Of a stretch of 64,000 nucleotides of DNA, positions 45,007-58,245 are shown one piece after another. The translations under genes were made by a program, and so were the position numbers. Source of the DNA: Streptococcus gordonii (GTDB lineage: Bacteria; Bacillota; Bacilli; Lactobacillales; Streptococcaceae). The notes below the pieces were generated by a model. That model saw nothing but the letters and a program-made list of their open reading frames with translations, did not search any database and had not been told where the DNA came from. The DNA is taken from positions 109,342 through 173,341 of the forward strand of contig NZ_LQWV01000039.1 of assembly GCF_001553855.1 (NCBI RefSeq), read 5' to 3'. The stretch's first letter is position 1. The number at the start of each line of letters is the position of its first letter.

Positions 45007-45813
45007 TTATGGCATATCAGATTCGTTACACATTTCTAATGAATCACTCTTTAAAAATGGCACCACCAAATCAATCCACTCTTGAGGTAGATAAGCCGAT
45101 AAATAGCCGTGATTATAACCCTTTGCTTCATACAAAATTGTATTTGCATGTAGCTGATGAAATAATTTCGCTGATTCTTTCACACAGTTCAATTCTTTTT
45201 CACCATAGATATACAGAACCTGAGCCTTGCTAGCAGAAATCATATCTTTCAGCTTGTAAGATCCCATATAGGTTTTGTGAATGGTCACCAATGTTTTGAC
45301 AGGCGTCCTTGGCAGATCCTCCAAATAATAAGCTTTTATTTCCTCTGGATAAGCGAGTTTAGGATAAATTTTGTTCATCATGCCTAATTGGATTTTACAA
45401 GAGAATTTACTAAACATCAGTTTGCCAAATAGAGACACTAGAAAAATGCTGATTTTAGCTAACCTTGGTTGAGGAATACAGAGGCTTCCATCTATGATGG
45501 CTTTCTCAGCAATTTCACTGTCTAAAGACAAAAGCTCCATGACAATTTGACCACCAAGTGAAACACCACCGATTGCAAACAATTTCCCACCACAGTTTGC
45601 TTTGATATAGTCTAGAATCTCCAAAGCAGAATCTTCAGTAGAAACATAATCAAGTTGATATTCCTCGCCGTGGCCATTCAAAGTGGGTAGAATAATACGG
45701 TATTCTTTTGACAAGATTCGTGCTTGACGAAGATAATTCCACCAAGAACTGCCACCACCATGTATCAGTAAAATAGGAGGCAAATTCTTATTACCAAATT
45801 CATGGAATTTCAT
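45007..45813 (-). CDS. Alpha/beta hydrolase
   Basis: This 268-residue cytoplasmic alpha/beta hydrolase has LLIHGGGSSWWNY (oxyanion), nucleophile elbow GGVSLGG, acid residue in YIYGEKE, and the catalytic His in GYNHGYLSA. Unlike the copy at 7 kb it is intact. Substrate unknown; esterase or lactonase activity is possible. It starts a run of minus-strand accessory genes with no nearby homologue. Confidence 0.85.
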   Translation of the reverse strand: MKFHEFGNKNLPPILLIHGGGSSWWNYLRQARILSKEYRIILPTLNGHGEEYQLDYVSTEDSALEILDYIKANCGGKLFAIGGVSLGGQIVMELLSLDSEIAEKAIIDGSLCIPQPRLAKISIFLVSLFGKLMFSKFSCKIQLGMMNKIYPKLAYPEEIKAYYLEDLPRTPVKTLVTIHKTYMGSYKLKDMISASKAQVLYIYGEKELNCVKESAKLFHQLHANTILYEAKGYNHGYLSAYLPQEWIDLVVPFLKSDSLEMCNESDMP

Positions 45814-45999
45814 GTTTAAACTCCTTACTGTAGGAATTTCACTAGCTAATTTTCCTTGTTCAATCAGCTCTTAAAAGCAGTACCACACACTCGACATAAG
45901 ACGAGTGAACATGTATGTATGTGGGAACATGTCTATAAACCTTTTTCGATAGCATAAGGTTATCATTAAAAGGTATTATCCCGACAAACTGTGATTTAC
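45814..45999. other. Gap with short dyad and direct repeat
   Basis: No convincing gene. CACTCG (45888-45893) and CGAGTG (45902-45907) form a hairpin; GAACATGT occurs twice, 18 nt apart (45907 and 45925). A 47-codon frame here starts on the RpiB stop but has no SD and no protein-like pattern. Confidence 0.4.
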
Positions 46000-46617
46000 T
46001 CATTTCATTAAATCAGATATTTCTTTCTCCCCATACGCCTTTACATTTTGAATTACATCCTGTTTCCTCTTGATTGACTCAAACAATGATATATCTAGTA
46101 CATTTGCGAATTCTTCAAACTGAACCTGCCCGATTTTTCTTATTTTTTTAAGTTTCTCAGCATCTCTTACCTTTCTATCTGCCTCACTTTTGGGGTATCC
46201 TTGCCCAAATGGCTCCGAGAAAAGAGCTTCTATTGTTCTTTCAAGATTTTCAGTACCTGACCATGTATAATCTTCACCTAATGGTAATGATATCGCATTT
46301 CCATTATTAATCTGAGCAAATAAATAGGCATCATTCGGTGTAGGTGCATATCCGCAAATGACATCAGGCATACTATTACAAGCAAGCATCATTCCTTGTC
46401 CGGAAGAACAGCCCGTAACAACGAAATCAACTGTCCTACTTGCCAACAAGATACCTATAAGAATAGAAATTTCTATATACGAGTATTTTTCATTTTCTTC
46501 CATCGTACAGCCAAAATTTATAACCTCAGATTTCTTTGGAGCATACTTTAATACAGCATCATAGATTATTTGATTTTTAGTCGCTTGCGAACTTGCTTGA
46601 ATAACTCCGATTCTCAT
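46000..46617 (-). CDS. RpiB/LacA/LacB family sugar-phosphate isomerase
   Basis: This 205-residue protein is longer than classical RpiB (about 150). It keeps the core pattern with catalytic-type Cys in VVTGCSSGQGMMLACNSMPDVICGY and a C-terminal helical extension of about 60 residues. The family isomerises ribulose/ribose 5-phosphate or galactose 6-phosphate; the sugar here is unknown. The start is MRIGVIQASS, with AGGTGA upstream; the 21 codons before it look non-coding. Confidence 0.8.
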   Translation of the reverse strand: MRIGVIQASSQATKNQIIYDAVLKYAPKKSEVINFGCTMEENEKYSYIEISILIGILLASRTVDFVVTGCSSGQGMMLACNSMPDVICGYAPTPNDAYLFAQINNGNAISLPLGEDYTWSGTENLERTIEALFSEPFGQGYPKSEADRKVRDAEKLKKIRKIGQVQFEEFANVLDISLFESIKRKQDVIQNVKAYGEKEISDLMK

Positions 46618-46698
46618 CATTTCACCTACTACTTCTAATTTAATTATTTCTTTTTCTTTGGTATAGTTCCCTTTTTTCAACTTTATAGCTGATAATTG

Positions 46699-47316
46699 TC
46701 ACTTAATAAATTTACTTGCTAACTTGTAAACCTTTTGAATCTCTTTACTTTTAACGTCCCAACTATCAAGTTCTTCTTTGATCAACTCTGGAAATTTTTT
46801 GCTAATATCCCTCAAAGCATTACCAACTGATTTTCTAACATATTCACTAGAATCTTCTTTTAATGTTGCGATTCGTTTAATAGCTTCATCTGGATTATCC
46901 TTGAAATATGGTCTACTCGTCCATATTCTCAAACCTTCTGTAACAGCCCTTCTGACATTTGGATTATTATTTTGTAGCCAGTCGTCAATAACCGGAAGAG
47001 ATTTTTCATAACCTGTTTGCTTACAAAATTCATCAAATGCTTTCGCCAATACTTCCTGAACTCTCCAATTATCATCTTTTGAAACTTTATCTCGCAGAAA
47101 TGCTAAAATATCATCTTGTTCTGATAAGTATCCAAAAAGAAATACACTGTACATTCTAACTTGATATACATTGGATTTAAAGGCTAGAAATGCTAATTCT
47201 TTGATATACGCAATATCGTTTGATTGATAGTCAGAAAGAGCTCTCTTCTCTTCTTCTTTGAACCCATTTTCTATTAAAGAAAATTCTTTTTCCAAATTTA
47301 AAATATATTCTTTCAT
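46699..47316 (-). CDS. HEAT-repeat protein of the DNA alkylation repair (AlkD-like) family
   Basis: This 205-residue protein is an all-helical solenoid with DNWRVQEVLAKAFDEFC, NNPNVRRAVTEGLRIW and SEYVRKSVGNALRDISK repeats, typical of PF08713. Classical AlkD has Trp/Asp/Trp catalytic residues for 3-methyladenine excision; not all can be placed here, so the glycosylase activity is uncertain. The ATG at MKEYILNLEKEF was chosen; the TTG nine codons earlier is less likely. Confidence 0.75.
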   Translation of the reverse strand: MKEYILNLEKEFSLIENGFKEEEKRALSDYQSNDIAYIKELAFLAFKSNVYQVRMYSVFLFGYLSEQDDILAFLRDKVSKDDNWRVQEVLAKAFDEFCKQTGYEKSLPVIDDWLQNNNPNVRRAVTEGLRIWTSRPYFKDNPDEAIKRIATLKEDSSEYVRKSVGNALRDISKKFPELIKEELDSWDVKSKEIQKVYKLASKFIK

Positions 47317-47443
47317 GTAACTTGACCCCGAAACAACATTCAAAGTTTCAAGATAATTCTCGATAGGTATTAATAAAGAATTGAATTCGTTATAATATGA
47401 GCAAATAATCTTGATATTTTTTCAAATTAATATTTAAACTCTT

Positions 47444-48325
47444 TTATTCTTCAGTCTTTTTATCAATCAAATACCAACTAGGAATGATTTGTTTCATATC
47501 ATCATACCATTCCAAAATTTTCTTAGCTTGATTTTGCATTACTGATACTTCTTCTTCTCCATAAGGAATAGCCCATGGAAGAGCTCCAATTAAGTTACTT
47601 AGAATTTAAACAGCAAGAAGTTTCCAAAATAAATCTGGGACCTTATCATCAAAGTATCCATCTATCATACCAGATGCGAAAGCGGGAGATACTTGAGCTG
47701 ACCACACAATACGATTGAACTCCTCCCAAGGATCTCCAACATCAAAACGATCAAAGTCAATCACATAAATCTCTCGATCTTCTCCAATCATGAAATTTCC
47801 AATATGATAATCACCATGTTGCAAAACTTGGGGTCTATTCTTTAGTAGTTCACGGTTTTCATTCAAAAAATCAATAAAGACATGACCGCTTTTATATTGG
47901 ACAGGACATTCTTTGTATTTGGAGATTTTATCATCAATTTTTCGATTAAAAAAGATTTCCCAGTCTTCATAAACTTCTGTAGCAGGAATTGTATGAATTT
48001 TTCTAAGTAACCTTCCTGTTTCTATCCCGTAAGTGTATTGTTGGTTTTCAGAATAAGTTAAAATGGTTTCTCTTGCATCTCTAACGTCTATCCATTCGTG
48101 TAAAGAATGTACTTCGTCATCGCAGAGTTCAATACTAATTGGTTTACACATCGAAACTCCAAGAGAAGCTACTTTCTCCATCATATCAAATTCAAATTTT
48201 TTAGAATCTAACTTCTCCTTATCAGAAATACGTAAGAAGTATTTTTGCTGGTTCTGGTCTGTAACACAATATTTTTTATCATCTGACCAGCCTTTACTTA
48301 TGGCTATCTTACTAATAAACTCCAT
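47444..48325 (-). pseudogene. Aminoglycoside phosphotransferase-like kinase with in-frame ochre codon
   Basis: The kinase-like part reads from MEFISKIAISKGWSDD to FWKLLAV. The catalytic loop HGDYHIGNF and the DFDRFD metal motif are intact. A TAA (47606-47608) then interrupts; the frame continues with ILSNLIGALPWAIPYGEEE...NQAKKILEWYDDM to a stop at 47444, matching the usual C-terminus of this APH subfamily. A Tyr codon (TAT/TAC) has probably become TAA, removing the last 54 codons. The truncated protein may be unstable. Substrate is not necessarily an aminoglycoside. Confidence 0.8.
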
Positions 48326-48445
48326 CAATAACTCCTCGATTAACTTTACAACATTACTATATTCTTAACTAATGAAAAGTAATTCGTAGTCCGTCCATTT
48401 TTTCACACTTCCTAAAGATACATAAATTTTGACCACGTTCTGAAA

Positions 48446-48874
48446 TTATAATTTCTTCTTAAAATGAATAATTCTATTTGCCTCCTGAAATCCAATATTG
48501 AGATGAAATCTTATAGAATCCGTATTCGTTAAAGTACAGTCACTTGCAAATTCCTTACATCCTTTATTTTTCGCCCATTCCTCACATTTTGTACAGAGAT
48601 TTTTAGCAATATCCTTTAAACGATATTCCTCGTCGACAATAATCCCTTCTAAGAATCCAACAGGACTATATTTACAACCTTCAACATAATCAAATCTGAG
48701 TGAACATAGTGCTAGACCTACAATTGTGTCACCTTCAACTTCAGTAAAGATTGCAGTATTTTTGCCATTCGTATATTTTTTTACTTCATCAATAGCTTCT
48801 TTATAGGTCAATTGGGGCCATAATTGTTTCATTAGTTTAGCCGTTTTTATAGACTCTTTTGTTATTCCATCCAT
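48446..48874 (-). CDS. AAC(6')-like GNAT acetyltransferase
   Basis: This 142-residue GNAT protein resembles aminoglycoside 6'-N-acetyltransferases: VGFLEGIIVDEEYRLKDIAKNLC (acetyl-CoA loop region), EEWAKNKGCKEFASDCTL and FHLNIGFQEANRIIHFKK. The acetyl-CoA loop R/Q-x-x-G-x-A reads RLKDIA, with Asp in place of Gly, so activity may be reduced. The ATG was chosen because GGAGG lies 9 nt before it. It lies in the accessory block beside the APH-like pseudogene. Confidence 0.75.
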   Translation of the reverse strand: MDGITKESIKTAKLMKQLWPQLTYKEAIDEVKKYTNGKNTAIFTEVEGDTIVGLALCSLRFDYVEGCKYSPVGFLEGIIVDEEYRLKDIAKNLCTKCEEWAKNKGCKEFASDCTLTNTDSIRFHLNIGFQEANRIIHFKKKL

Positions 48875-48962
48875 ATTGATGTTCCTCCGCAAATTACAAG
48901 CAAATGTTTCGAATCATGCTGTTACTTTGTTACTCATTGATTGATACCAATACCATCCCCTT

Positions 48963-50400
<1,438 letters not shown>

Positions 50401-50402
50401 CC

Positions 50403-50411
50403 ATTATATCA
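50403..50411 (-). promoter_or_regulatory. Extended -10 promoter of rlmD
   Basis: TGATATAAT on the minus strand lies just upstream of the psr terminator hairpin. No -35 is clear. Confidence 0.45.
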
Positions 50412-50418
50412 TAGATAT

Positions 50419-51750
50419 CTATCTCAAGCCCATTTGCTGTAATTTGGCTTTATAGGCTTCAAAGTCGATCAAGAGACCTTGGCCACCGTACATGTCATAC
50501 GCATCTTGCCAGTCACCTAAGTCAGGAATGGTGACACGTTCAACTCCACCAGCTGCCCCACTCAAGAGAGACCAGCTATTGGTCAAAGGGAAAGTGTAAG
50601 GTAGATTTGTAGAGGTCATTGCATAGACCTTACCCAAAGCCTCTGAGCCTGAAAAGAGTTTCATTGGATTTTTGGATTGCTGAATCACTGCTGTCAATAC
50701 TTCCTGCTGGCGACGAGTCCGACCAAAGTCACCTTCGTCGTCCTTACGAAAACGCGCATAGTTAAGCAAGGTTCTGCCATCCATCCGTTGCGGACCGACT
50801 TTAATCGTTTGATTGGGAACCACGCCATCCTTCATATTGAGATCATCTGGGACTTCTACTTCCGTTACAGGCTGGCCATCAATCGTTGAAAATTTTGCAT
50901 TCATCTCAACGCCTTCTGGAAAGAGCGTGTCAATAGCTGTCGCAAAGGTTGAAAAGTCTACCAAGGCATAATATTTGATATTGATATCAAAATTATCCTT
51001 GAGCATTTCACGCACCAATTCTGCCCCCTGGTGATTATTTTGCTCACCAATGGTATAGGCTGAGTTGAGCTTCTGATCATACTCGCCAGGCTGACTGACA
51101 CCTTCAATATTAACAAGAGTATCCCGCATGAAGCTGACTAATTTCAGTTTCTTGTCTTTGCCACCAACATTGAGAACCATGATGGTATCAGTTCTCGTTT
51201 CATCAGAAGTCTGTCCAACACGCCCATCCGTCCCTAAAATAAGGATATTGGTTCCATTTGGACTATCTTCGCCATGAAAGACTTCAGCTGTTGGTTTATT
51301 TTCAGCTGGTACTGACCAGACTCCTTTGATAAACATGACAAGCATTCCAGCCAATACTAGAACGATAAAAGTAAGTACCCATTTCAAGACACGACCAAAG
51401 GTCCATTTTTTCTTGCGTTTTTTGGGTTTCTTTTCCTCTCCCTCGGGACCTGAGTCAGTCTGACTTGGCTTTTCTATTCGCCGTTTTTTAGGCCTCTCAG
51501 CTTTTTCAGTCTGTTGCCGATCCTTTCTTCGGTTTGTTCTATTTGGGTAAACAGGTAAAGATTCTTCCAACTTGTCAGAAACAGGCTTTTCCTCTTCTCT
51601 GTAGCTAGGCTCAAAAATCTCTCCCTGAGCCTTACGCATCAGATAGTTATATTCTTCCTGTTCCCGCTCGTTTAAGTAATGAAAGTTTTTATATAAATAA
51701 TCTAAACGTAATTGTTCATGATGGCTCAGATTGTCTTGTTGTTTCGCCAT
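50419..51750 (-). CDS. psr: LytR-CpsA-Psr family phosphotransferase (Psr)
   Basis: This 443-residue protein attaches anionic polymers to cell wall peptidoglycan. It has a long basic/acidic cytosolic N-terminus (about 1-120), one membrane segment (121-142) and an external LCP domain with LGTDGRVGQTSDETRTDTIMV, SFMRDTLVNI and RFRKDDEGDFGRTRRQQEVL. It follows pheA by 14 nt and ends the aroA unit. The order aroA-aroK-pheA-psr is the usual one in mitis-group streptococci. Confidence 0.93.
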   Translation of the reverse strand: MAKQQDNLSHHEQLRLDYLYKNFHYLNEREQEEYNYLMRKAQGEIFEPSYREEEKPVSDKLEESLPVYPNRTNRRKDRQQTEKAERPKKRRIEKPSQTDSGPEGEEKKPKKRKKKWTFGRVLKWVLTFIVLVLAGMLVMFIKGVWSVPAENKPTAEVFHGEDSPNGTNILILGTDGRVGQTSDETRTDTIMVLNVGGKDKKLKLVSFMRDTLVNIEGVSQPGEYDQKLNSAYTIGEQNNHQGAELVREMLKDNFDINIKYYALVDFSTFATAIDTLFPEGVEMNAKFSTIDGQPVTEVEVPDDLNMKDGVVPNQTIKVGPQRMDGRTLLNYARFRKDDEGDFGRTRRQQEVLTAVIQQSKNPMKLFSGSEALGKVYAMTSTNLPYTFPLTNSWSLLSGAAGGVERVTIPDLGDWQDAYDMYGGQGLLIDFEAYKAKLQQMGLR

Positions 51751-51764
51751 ATTTCCCCCGACAT

Positions 51765-52582
51765 TTATGCAATAAGATAGACATTGTATTGTCCTAAAAT
51801 TTTATAAGTAATTCCGATGGCTGTTAATTCTTCCAGAGCAAATTGGAGCAGAGACTCCTGTTCACCATTGACATCAATGATAAAGAAATATTCTCCCAGT
51901 GCTGTCTTTAGAGGTCGACTTTCAATCTTGGTCAAATCGATTCCCCGCCAAGCAAAGACAGACAAAGCCTTATAGAGGGCACCTGGTAGATTGTCCGGCA
52001 AAGTCAATCCCAAAGTCTTTTTGGGAGCAAGTTTTTCTAAAGCGAACTCCGGTCTCTTACAGCCTAAAACCCAAAAACGTGTGAAATTTTCACTCATTTC
52101 TTGGATATCTCTTGCCACAAGTTGCAAGCCATACTCCTCAGCAGCCGTTTCTGGTGCAATAGCAGCATAAGGCTTCTCTGGATGTTTTGCTACTAGACGC
52201 GCTGCTGCAGCTGTACTAGCAGTTACTTCCAACTTAGCGTATGGATAATGCTCCTGAATATAAGTCTTAGACTGAGCAAGAGCTTGTGGGTGAGAAAAGA
52301 TTGTCTCTATCGGCCCATCAGTCTGACAGGCTAGGAGCTGCTGCTTAATTGGTTGAATCAACTCTGCTACAGCTTGAATCTGCGCCTGATGAAAAAGATA
52401 ATCCAAAGTCTCGTGAACACTGCCCTCAATCGAATTTTCAACTGGAACAATTGATAGGTCTACCTGACCTCTTTCATAAGCCTTGATGACTTCTGTGATG
52501 TTTGGATAGGACTCTAAATGTGCTTCTGGAAAAGCCTTCTGAGCCACTTGATGAGAAAAAGAGCCCTTGGGCCCAAGGTAGC

Positions 52583-52592
<10 letters not shown>
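51765..52592 (-). CDS. pheA: Prephenate dehydratase
   Basis: This 275-residue enzyme converts prephenate to phenylpyruvate in phenylalanine synthesis. The N-terminal PDT domain starts VGYLGPKGSFSHQ and has VPVENSIEGSV and SENFTRFWVLG (the TRF motif). The C-terminal ACT domain, NLPGALYKALSVFAWRGIDLTKIESRP, is the Phe feedback site. It overlaps aroK by 10 nt. Confidence 0.97.
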
Positions 52593-54368
<1,776 letters not shown>

Positions 54369-54372
54369 TTAC

Positions 54373-54401
54373 ATTTTAACACAAATAGCTTTTGAAAACA
54401 A
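54373..54401 (-). promoter_or_regulatory. Promoter of aroA-aroK-pheA-psr
   Basis: TTGTTT (54396-54401), a 17-nt spacer and TAAAAT (54373-54378) with a TG one base before the -10, on the minus strand, about 29 nt before aroA. Confidence 0.7.
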
Positions 54402-54425
54402 ATGAAGATCAGCCTTTTCTAAAGA

Positions 54426-54454
54426 CAAAAAACACTCTAAATCTATTAGAGTGT
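54426..54454 (-). terminator. Terminator of the hydroxyacid dehydrogenase gene
   Basis: ACACTCTAA and TTAGAGTGT form a 9-bp stem with a 5-nt loop, followed by TTTTTTG on the minus strand. Confidence 0.9.
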
Positions 54455-54481
54455 TATAGGATTATGTCCTTTTTTGACTGA

Positions 54482-55396
54482 TTAAATATGCTCTGCAAAC
54501 TTTTCTTGAATAAATTGGGCCGAACGAGCTAATTTAGCTTCTTCCTCTTCTGTCAAGGTCAATTGCAATTGTTCAATAATGCCTGAACGACCAACAAGAG
54601 CAGGATAGCTTAAATAGGTATCAAGCGGTGCATAGTAATTTGTCACAGGCAGTTCTTCATGGGCATCCGAAATGACAGCCAAGGCCAGACGGATAGCTGC
54701 ACTAGCAATCCCATAAGAAGTATATTTTTTCCCGTAAAAGACGGTGTGACCACCCCTCATAGCTTCCGTGCCAATTTCTTCTAAAACTTCTTCTGAAGTC
54801 AGCTTGCTAATAGGCTGCCCCTTAACTCGAACTTGGCTCCAAGCGGTAAACTGGGAATTTCCATGCTCACCCAGATTATAGCCGTAAACACTACGAGGAT
54901 CGACTTCAAAACGAACTCCAACAGCCCGCTTCATTCTGGCAGTATCCAGCAAAGTACCAGTCCCAATCACTCTTTCTTTCGGAAGGCCTGTATAGTGCTG
55001 GTATAGGCTGGTCACAACATCAACTGGGTTTGTGATGGCAATCAAAATCCCTTTAAAGCCTACTTCCTTGATTTTTTTGGAAACTTCAATCACCTCTTTT
55101 GATGTGAAAGGCAATTCTACAAATCGGTCAGCATTTGGATTGTCTTGTAATTTAATATTTCCTAAGGCTGAAATAATAACATCAGCATCCGCTAAAGCTT
55201 CATAAGAATTAACTGTGATATTAGCATGATGATTGAGATTGGCTGCAGCATCTTGAAAGTCTAATGCATCAGCCTTGACCTTAGCTTCATTGGTATCAAT
55301 CAACACATAATCATCAAAAGCTCCTTTTGCAATCAAACCATGAGCGACCGTAGCTCCAACATTTCCCATCCCAATAATAGCAACTTTTCGTGACAT
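54482..55396 (-). CDS. L-2-hydroxyisocaproate dehydrogenase (LDH/MDH family)
   Basis: This 304-residue NAD-dependent enzyme starts [21 protein letters not shown] (Rossmann). The substrate loop reads [17 protein letters not shown], where LDH has the GxxQxxGxSRL-type loop, and the catalytic His is in GEHGNSQF. This fits the HicDH group, which reduces branched 2-oxo acids. The SD AGAGGA selects this ATG. It lies between ylbF and aroA with its own promoter and terminator. Confidence 0.88.
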   Translation of the reverse strand: MSRKVAIIGMGNVGATVAHGLIAKGAFDDYVLIDTNEAKVKADALDFQDAAANLNHHANITVNSYEALADADVIISALGNIKLQDNPNADRFVELPFTSKEVIEVSKKIKEVGFKGILIAITNPVDVVTSLYQHYTGLPKERVIGTGTLLDTARMKRAVGVRFEVDPRSVYGYNLGEHGNSQFTAWSQVRVKGQPISKLTSEEVLEEIGTEAMRGGHTVFYGKKYTSYGIASAAIRLALAVISDAHEELPVTNYYAPLDTYLSYPALVGRSGIIEQLQLTLTEEEEAKLARSAQFIQEKFAEHI

Positions 55397-55430
55397 AGAA
55401 ATTCCTCTCATTTCCTTTTCGTTATGATTC

Positions 55431-55458
55431 ATTATACTCAGAAAGCATCAAAAATCAA
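55431..55458 (-). promoter_or_regulatory. Promoter of the hydroxyacid dehydrogenase gene
   Basis: TTGATT (55453-55458), a 16-nt spacer and TATAAT (55431-55436) on the minus strand, about 34 nt before the start codon. Confidence 0.7.
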
Positions 55459-55469
55459 GTTTTTGAAGC

Positions 55470-55503
55470 AAAAAGCCTGTTGACTCAAAAGAGAAAACAG
55501 ACT
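55470..55503 (-). terminator. Terminator of the aroD-to-ylbF unit
   Basis: On the minus strand, AGTCTGTT and AACAGGCT pair (one G-T) across a 14-nt loop, followed by TTTT. It lies 9 nt after ylbF. Confidence 0.65.
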
Positions 55504-55511
55504 GTCAGCTT

Positions 55512-55850
55512 TTATTTCATCAAATCTTGAATTGGCTCAAAGACAATACGTTCAATATCAGACAAGTAAACAGAAAGTTGTTGCTGCTTCGTGAAAAACT
55601 CAGTCACAATTGCATTGGCTTGGATTTTTTCTCCGAATGACTTCATTTCTTCTTGCAACTCTGGTGTCGGCATTTGTCCTGTCTGCATTAATTGCTGGAT
55701 TTTTCCTTGAAAAGCAATATAATCGTCAAAAAGTGACTTGGCTTCACTGTCTGCATCAATGGCTACCTTGCTCTCCAAAACTGCCTTGTACTCAGGTAGT
55801 TCACGGAAAGTACGGTTGAGTTCATTGGCTAAATCATAAATATTGGACAT
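55512..55850 (-). CDS. YlbF/YmcA family protein (UPF0342)
   Basis: This 112-residue, all-helical cytoplasmic protein ([21 protein letters not shown]...) belongs to the YlbF/YmcA family; in Bacillus these proteins form a complex (with YaaT) that influences RNase Y and development. The streptococcal role is not known. It is the last gene of the aroD-to-ylbF unit. Confidence 0.88.
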   Translation of the reverse strand: MSNIYDLANELNRTFRELPEYKAVLESKVAIDADSEAKSLFDDYIAFQGKIQQLMQTGQMPTPELQEEMKSFGEKIQANAIVTEFFTKQQQLSVYLSDIERIVFEPIQDLMK

Positions 55851-55867
55851 TTTATTTCTCCATTTCT

Positions 55868-56974
55868 TTAATTTAAAAATACCTGATATCTTGTATTTTC
55901 TCTTACTATTTTAGCAGATTTTTCTAAATCTTGACGATTTTTAAAGGTGATTTGTAGAATACCATGGGTATCCTCCCGATTTTCCTCATTAATTCGGATA
56001 TTGACCACAGAAATCCCTCTCAACAATTCTAGGACGCTAAGAATGGCTCCTTCTTCATCAGGCACCTCAATAAAGAGGTCGTAAAAGCTGTCAACACCGG
56101 CTCGCTTATGAATTTCCATCTGTTTGCGACTCTGCCGGCCTCGGTCGAAAAATTCCCAGATAGCTGTCTCGTCCTTGTCCTCAATCGCTGCAGCAACCTT
56201 GTCTAGCTGTTTTTTAAAATCTTCCAGCCGCTCCAAAATGGCTTGAGGATTGGTCAAGAGGATAGAGGTCCACATACCCGGCTCGCTCTCCGCAATCCGT
56301 GTCATATCACGAAAACCACCGGCCGCAAAAGACTGAGTCAGCTCATGCTCCTGGCTATAAGCTGCCGTTTGCTCCATAAGACTGGAGGCTAAAATATGCG
56401 GAAAATGACTGATTTGACTGGTCACTCGGTCGTGCTCGGCAGCGTCCACCTGGATAAAGCGAGCCTGGAGACCACTCAGTAAGTCTTTCATTTCTTCAAG
56501 AGTACCTGGCTTGGTCAGGCTTGAGGGCGTAAAGATATAATAGGCATTTTCAAAGAGAGTGACATGGGCTGCCTTGGCTCCGGTCTTGTGACTTCCGGCC
56601 ATAGGATGAGCTCCGACAAAGCGGACGGGCTTATTCTGCAGATACTTTTCTGCAGCTGCCACAATCTCTGCTTTGGTTGATCCAGCATCAGAGATGATAA
56701 CATTTTCTTTCAGGTCCAGCTCCGCTAGATCCTTGATAAATGCTATGGTCTGCTTGATGGGCACAGCCAGAATAATCACATCAGCCAGTGGGGAAAAGAC
56801 CGCAAAATCATCCGTTACCCGGTCTACCATTCCACGTTCCAAGGCAACTCTGCGCGATTCCTCACTGCGATTGTAGCCGAGAATTTCAATCTCAGGATGA
56901 GCTCGCCTGATGCCCAGAGCCAAGGAAGCTCCAATCAGTCCCAGACCTGCGATATAGACTGTTTTTCTCTCCAT
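55868..56974 (-). CDS. tyrA: Prephenate dehydrogenase
   Basis: This 368-residue enzyme converts prephenate to 4-hydroxyphenylpyruvate for tyrosine. The Rossmann motif [26 protein letters not shown] with the catalytic His, and a C-terminal ACT domain are present. The start [10 protein letters not shown] follows AAGGAG; the 11 codons before it overlap aroC. It overlaps no other gene. Confidence 0.95.
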   Translation of the reverse strand: MERKTVYIAGLGLIGASLALGIRRAHPEIEILGYNRSEESRRVALERGMVDRVTDDFAVFSPLADVIILAVPIKQTIAFIKDLAELDLKENVIISDAGSTKAEIVAAAEKYLQNKPVRFVGAHPMAGSHKTGAKAAHVTLFENAYYIFTPSSLTKPGTLEEMKDLLSGLQARFIQVDAAEHDRVTSQISHFPHILASSLMEQTAAYSQEHELTQSFAAGGFRDMTRIAESEPGMWTSILLTNPQAILERLEDFKKQLDKVAAAIEDKDETAIWEFFDRGRQSRKQMEIHKRAGVDSFYDLFIEVPDEEGAILSVLELLRGISVVNIRINEENREDTHGILQITFKNRQDLEKSAKIVRENTRYQVFLN

Positions 56975-56990
56975 GCCCTTCTCCTTACTT

Positions 56991-58157
56991 CTAAAAGTTC
57001 TTGACAAATTCCCGATGGCGGGCTACCGCGTCCTTGAGTTCTTCCAGATTGTCCGAAGAGAATTTCTCCAGAACTTCGGTGGCTAAAACTGTTGCCACTA
57101 CGCTTTCCATGACTACACCCGCTGCAGGCAGAGCCGTAGGATCGCTCCGCTCCACTGTCGCCTTATAAGGCTCGTGGGTCTCAATATCCACACTCATCAG
57201 TGGCTTGTAAAGGGTTGGAATGGGCTTCATAACACCGCGCACCACGATTGGCTGACCATTGGTCATACCACCCTCAAAGCCACCAAGATTATTGGTCCTG
57301 CGAGTGAAGCCATCCTCCTCGGACCAGAGGATTTCATCCATGACTTGACTACCTTTGAGACGGCCAGCTTCAAAGCCCACACCAAACTCGACTCCCTTAA
57401 AAGCGTTGATGGACACGACTCCTTGAGCAATCTTGGCATCCAGCTTCTTGTCCCATTGGACATAGGAACCCAGACCAACCGGCACACCGCCAACAACAGT
57501 CTCAACGACACCACCGATGGTATCACCGTCTTTCTTAATCTGGTCAATGTAGGCCTTGATTTCTTCTTCGCGCTCAGGATTGACAATGGAAACCTCTGAC
57601 TGGGCGGCTCTTTCTTTAATTTCTGTTACAGTCAGATTGTTCGGCACATCAATATCAATGCCACCGAAGGTTACGATATGGCTGGCTACCTCTACACCGA
57701 TTTCTTCCAGCAAGCGCTTGGCTACTGCTCCGACTGCTACTCGCATAGTCGTCTCGCGGGCAGAAGAACGCTCAAGGGAATTTCGCAAATCGTCAAAGCG
57801 GTATTTCATACCACCGACCAAGTCCGCATGACCAGGGCGTGGTTTGGTAATCTTACGCAGCCCTTTTTTCTTTTCATCCACATCAGCCACACTCATAATC
57901 TCCAACCACTTCTGATGATCGAGATTTGTGACATTGAGGGTAATCGGGCCGCCCATGGTCAAGCCATGACGAACCCCAGACGTAATCTCGACTTGGTCGC
58001 TTTCAATCTTCATGCGGGCTCCACGGCCGTACCCACCCTGACGGCGCTTGAGTTCAGCATTGATGTATTCAGCGGTCAGAGGAAGACCAGCCGGCACTCC
58101 CTCAATAATAGCTGTCAGACGCGGTCCGTGGGATTCTCCTGCTGTTAAGTATCTCAT
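56991..58157 (-). CDS. aroC: Chorismate synthase
   Basis: This 388-residue FMN-dependent enzyme converts EPSP to chorismate. The signature [14 protein letters not shown] lies at the N-terminus, [13 protein letters not shown] in the middle, and [13 protein letters not shown] near the C-terminus. It lies between tyrA and aroB on the same strand in a contiguous unit. Confidence 0.97.
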   Translation of the reverse strand: MRYLTAGESHGPRLTAIIEGVPAGLPLTAEYINAELKRRQGGYGRGARMKIESDQVEITSGVRHGLTMGGPITLNVTNLDHQKWLEIMSVADVDEKKKGLRKITKPRPGHADLVGGMKYRFDDLRNSLERSSARETTMRVAVGAVAKRLLEEIGVEVASHIVTFGGIDIDVPNNLTVTEIKERAAQSEVSIVNPEREEEIKAYIDQIKKDGDTIGGVVETVVGGVPVGLGSYVQWDKKLDAKIAQGVVSINAFKGVEFGVGFEAGRLKGSQVMDEILWSEEDGFTRRTNNLGGFEGGMTNGQPIVVRGVMKPIPTLYKPLMSVDIETHEPYKATVERSDPTALPAAGVVMESVVATVLATEVLEKFSSDNLEELKDAVARHREFVKNF

Positions 58158-58245
58158 ACATTTTCTCCTATTCTGGGATGGAAAAGCTGGGTAGCCCGTT
58201 TGTCTTCATCTAGACTCCCCAATTGTCTCAGGTTCCATCTGGCAC

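Noticed and set aside
45860..46003. 47-codon frame starting on the RpiB stop (ATGA)
   Set aside because: No SD, covers a hairpin and a direct repeat, and the sequence has no protein-like pattern.
57678..58148. 156-codon plus-strand frame within aroC
   Set aside because: Antisense shadow of aroC, driven by its codon bias.
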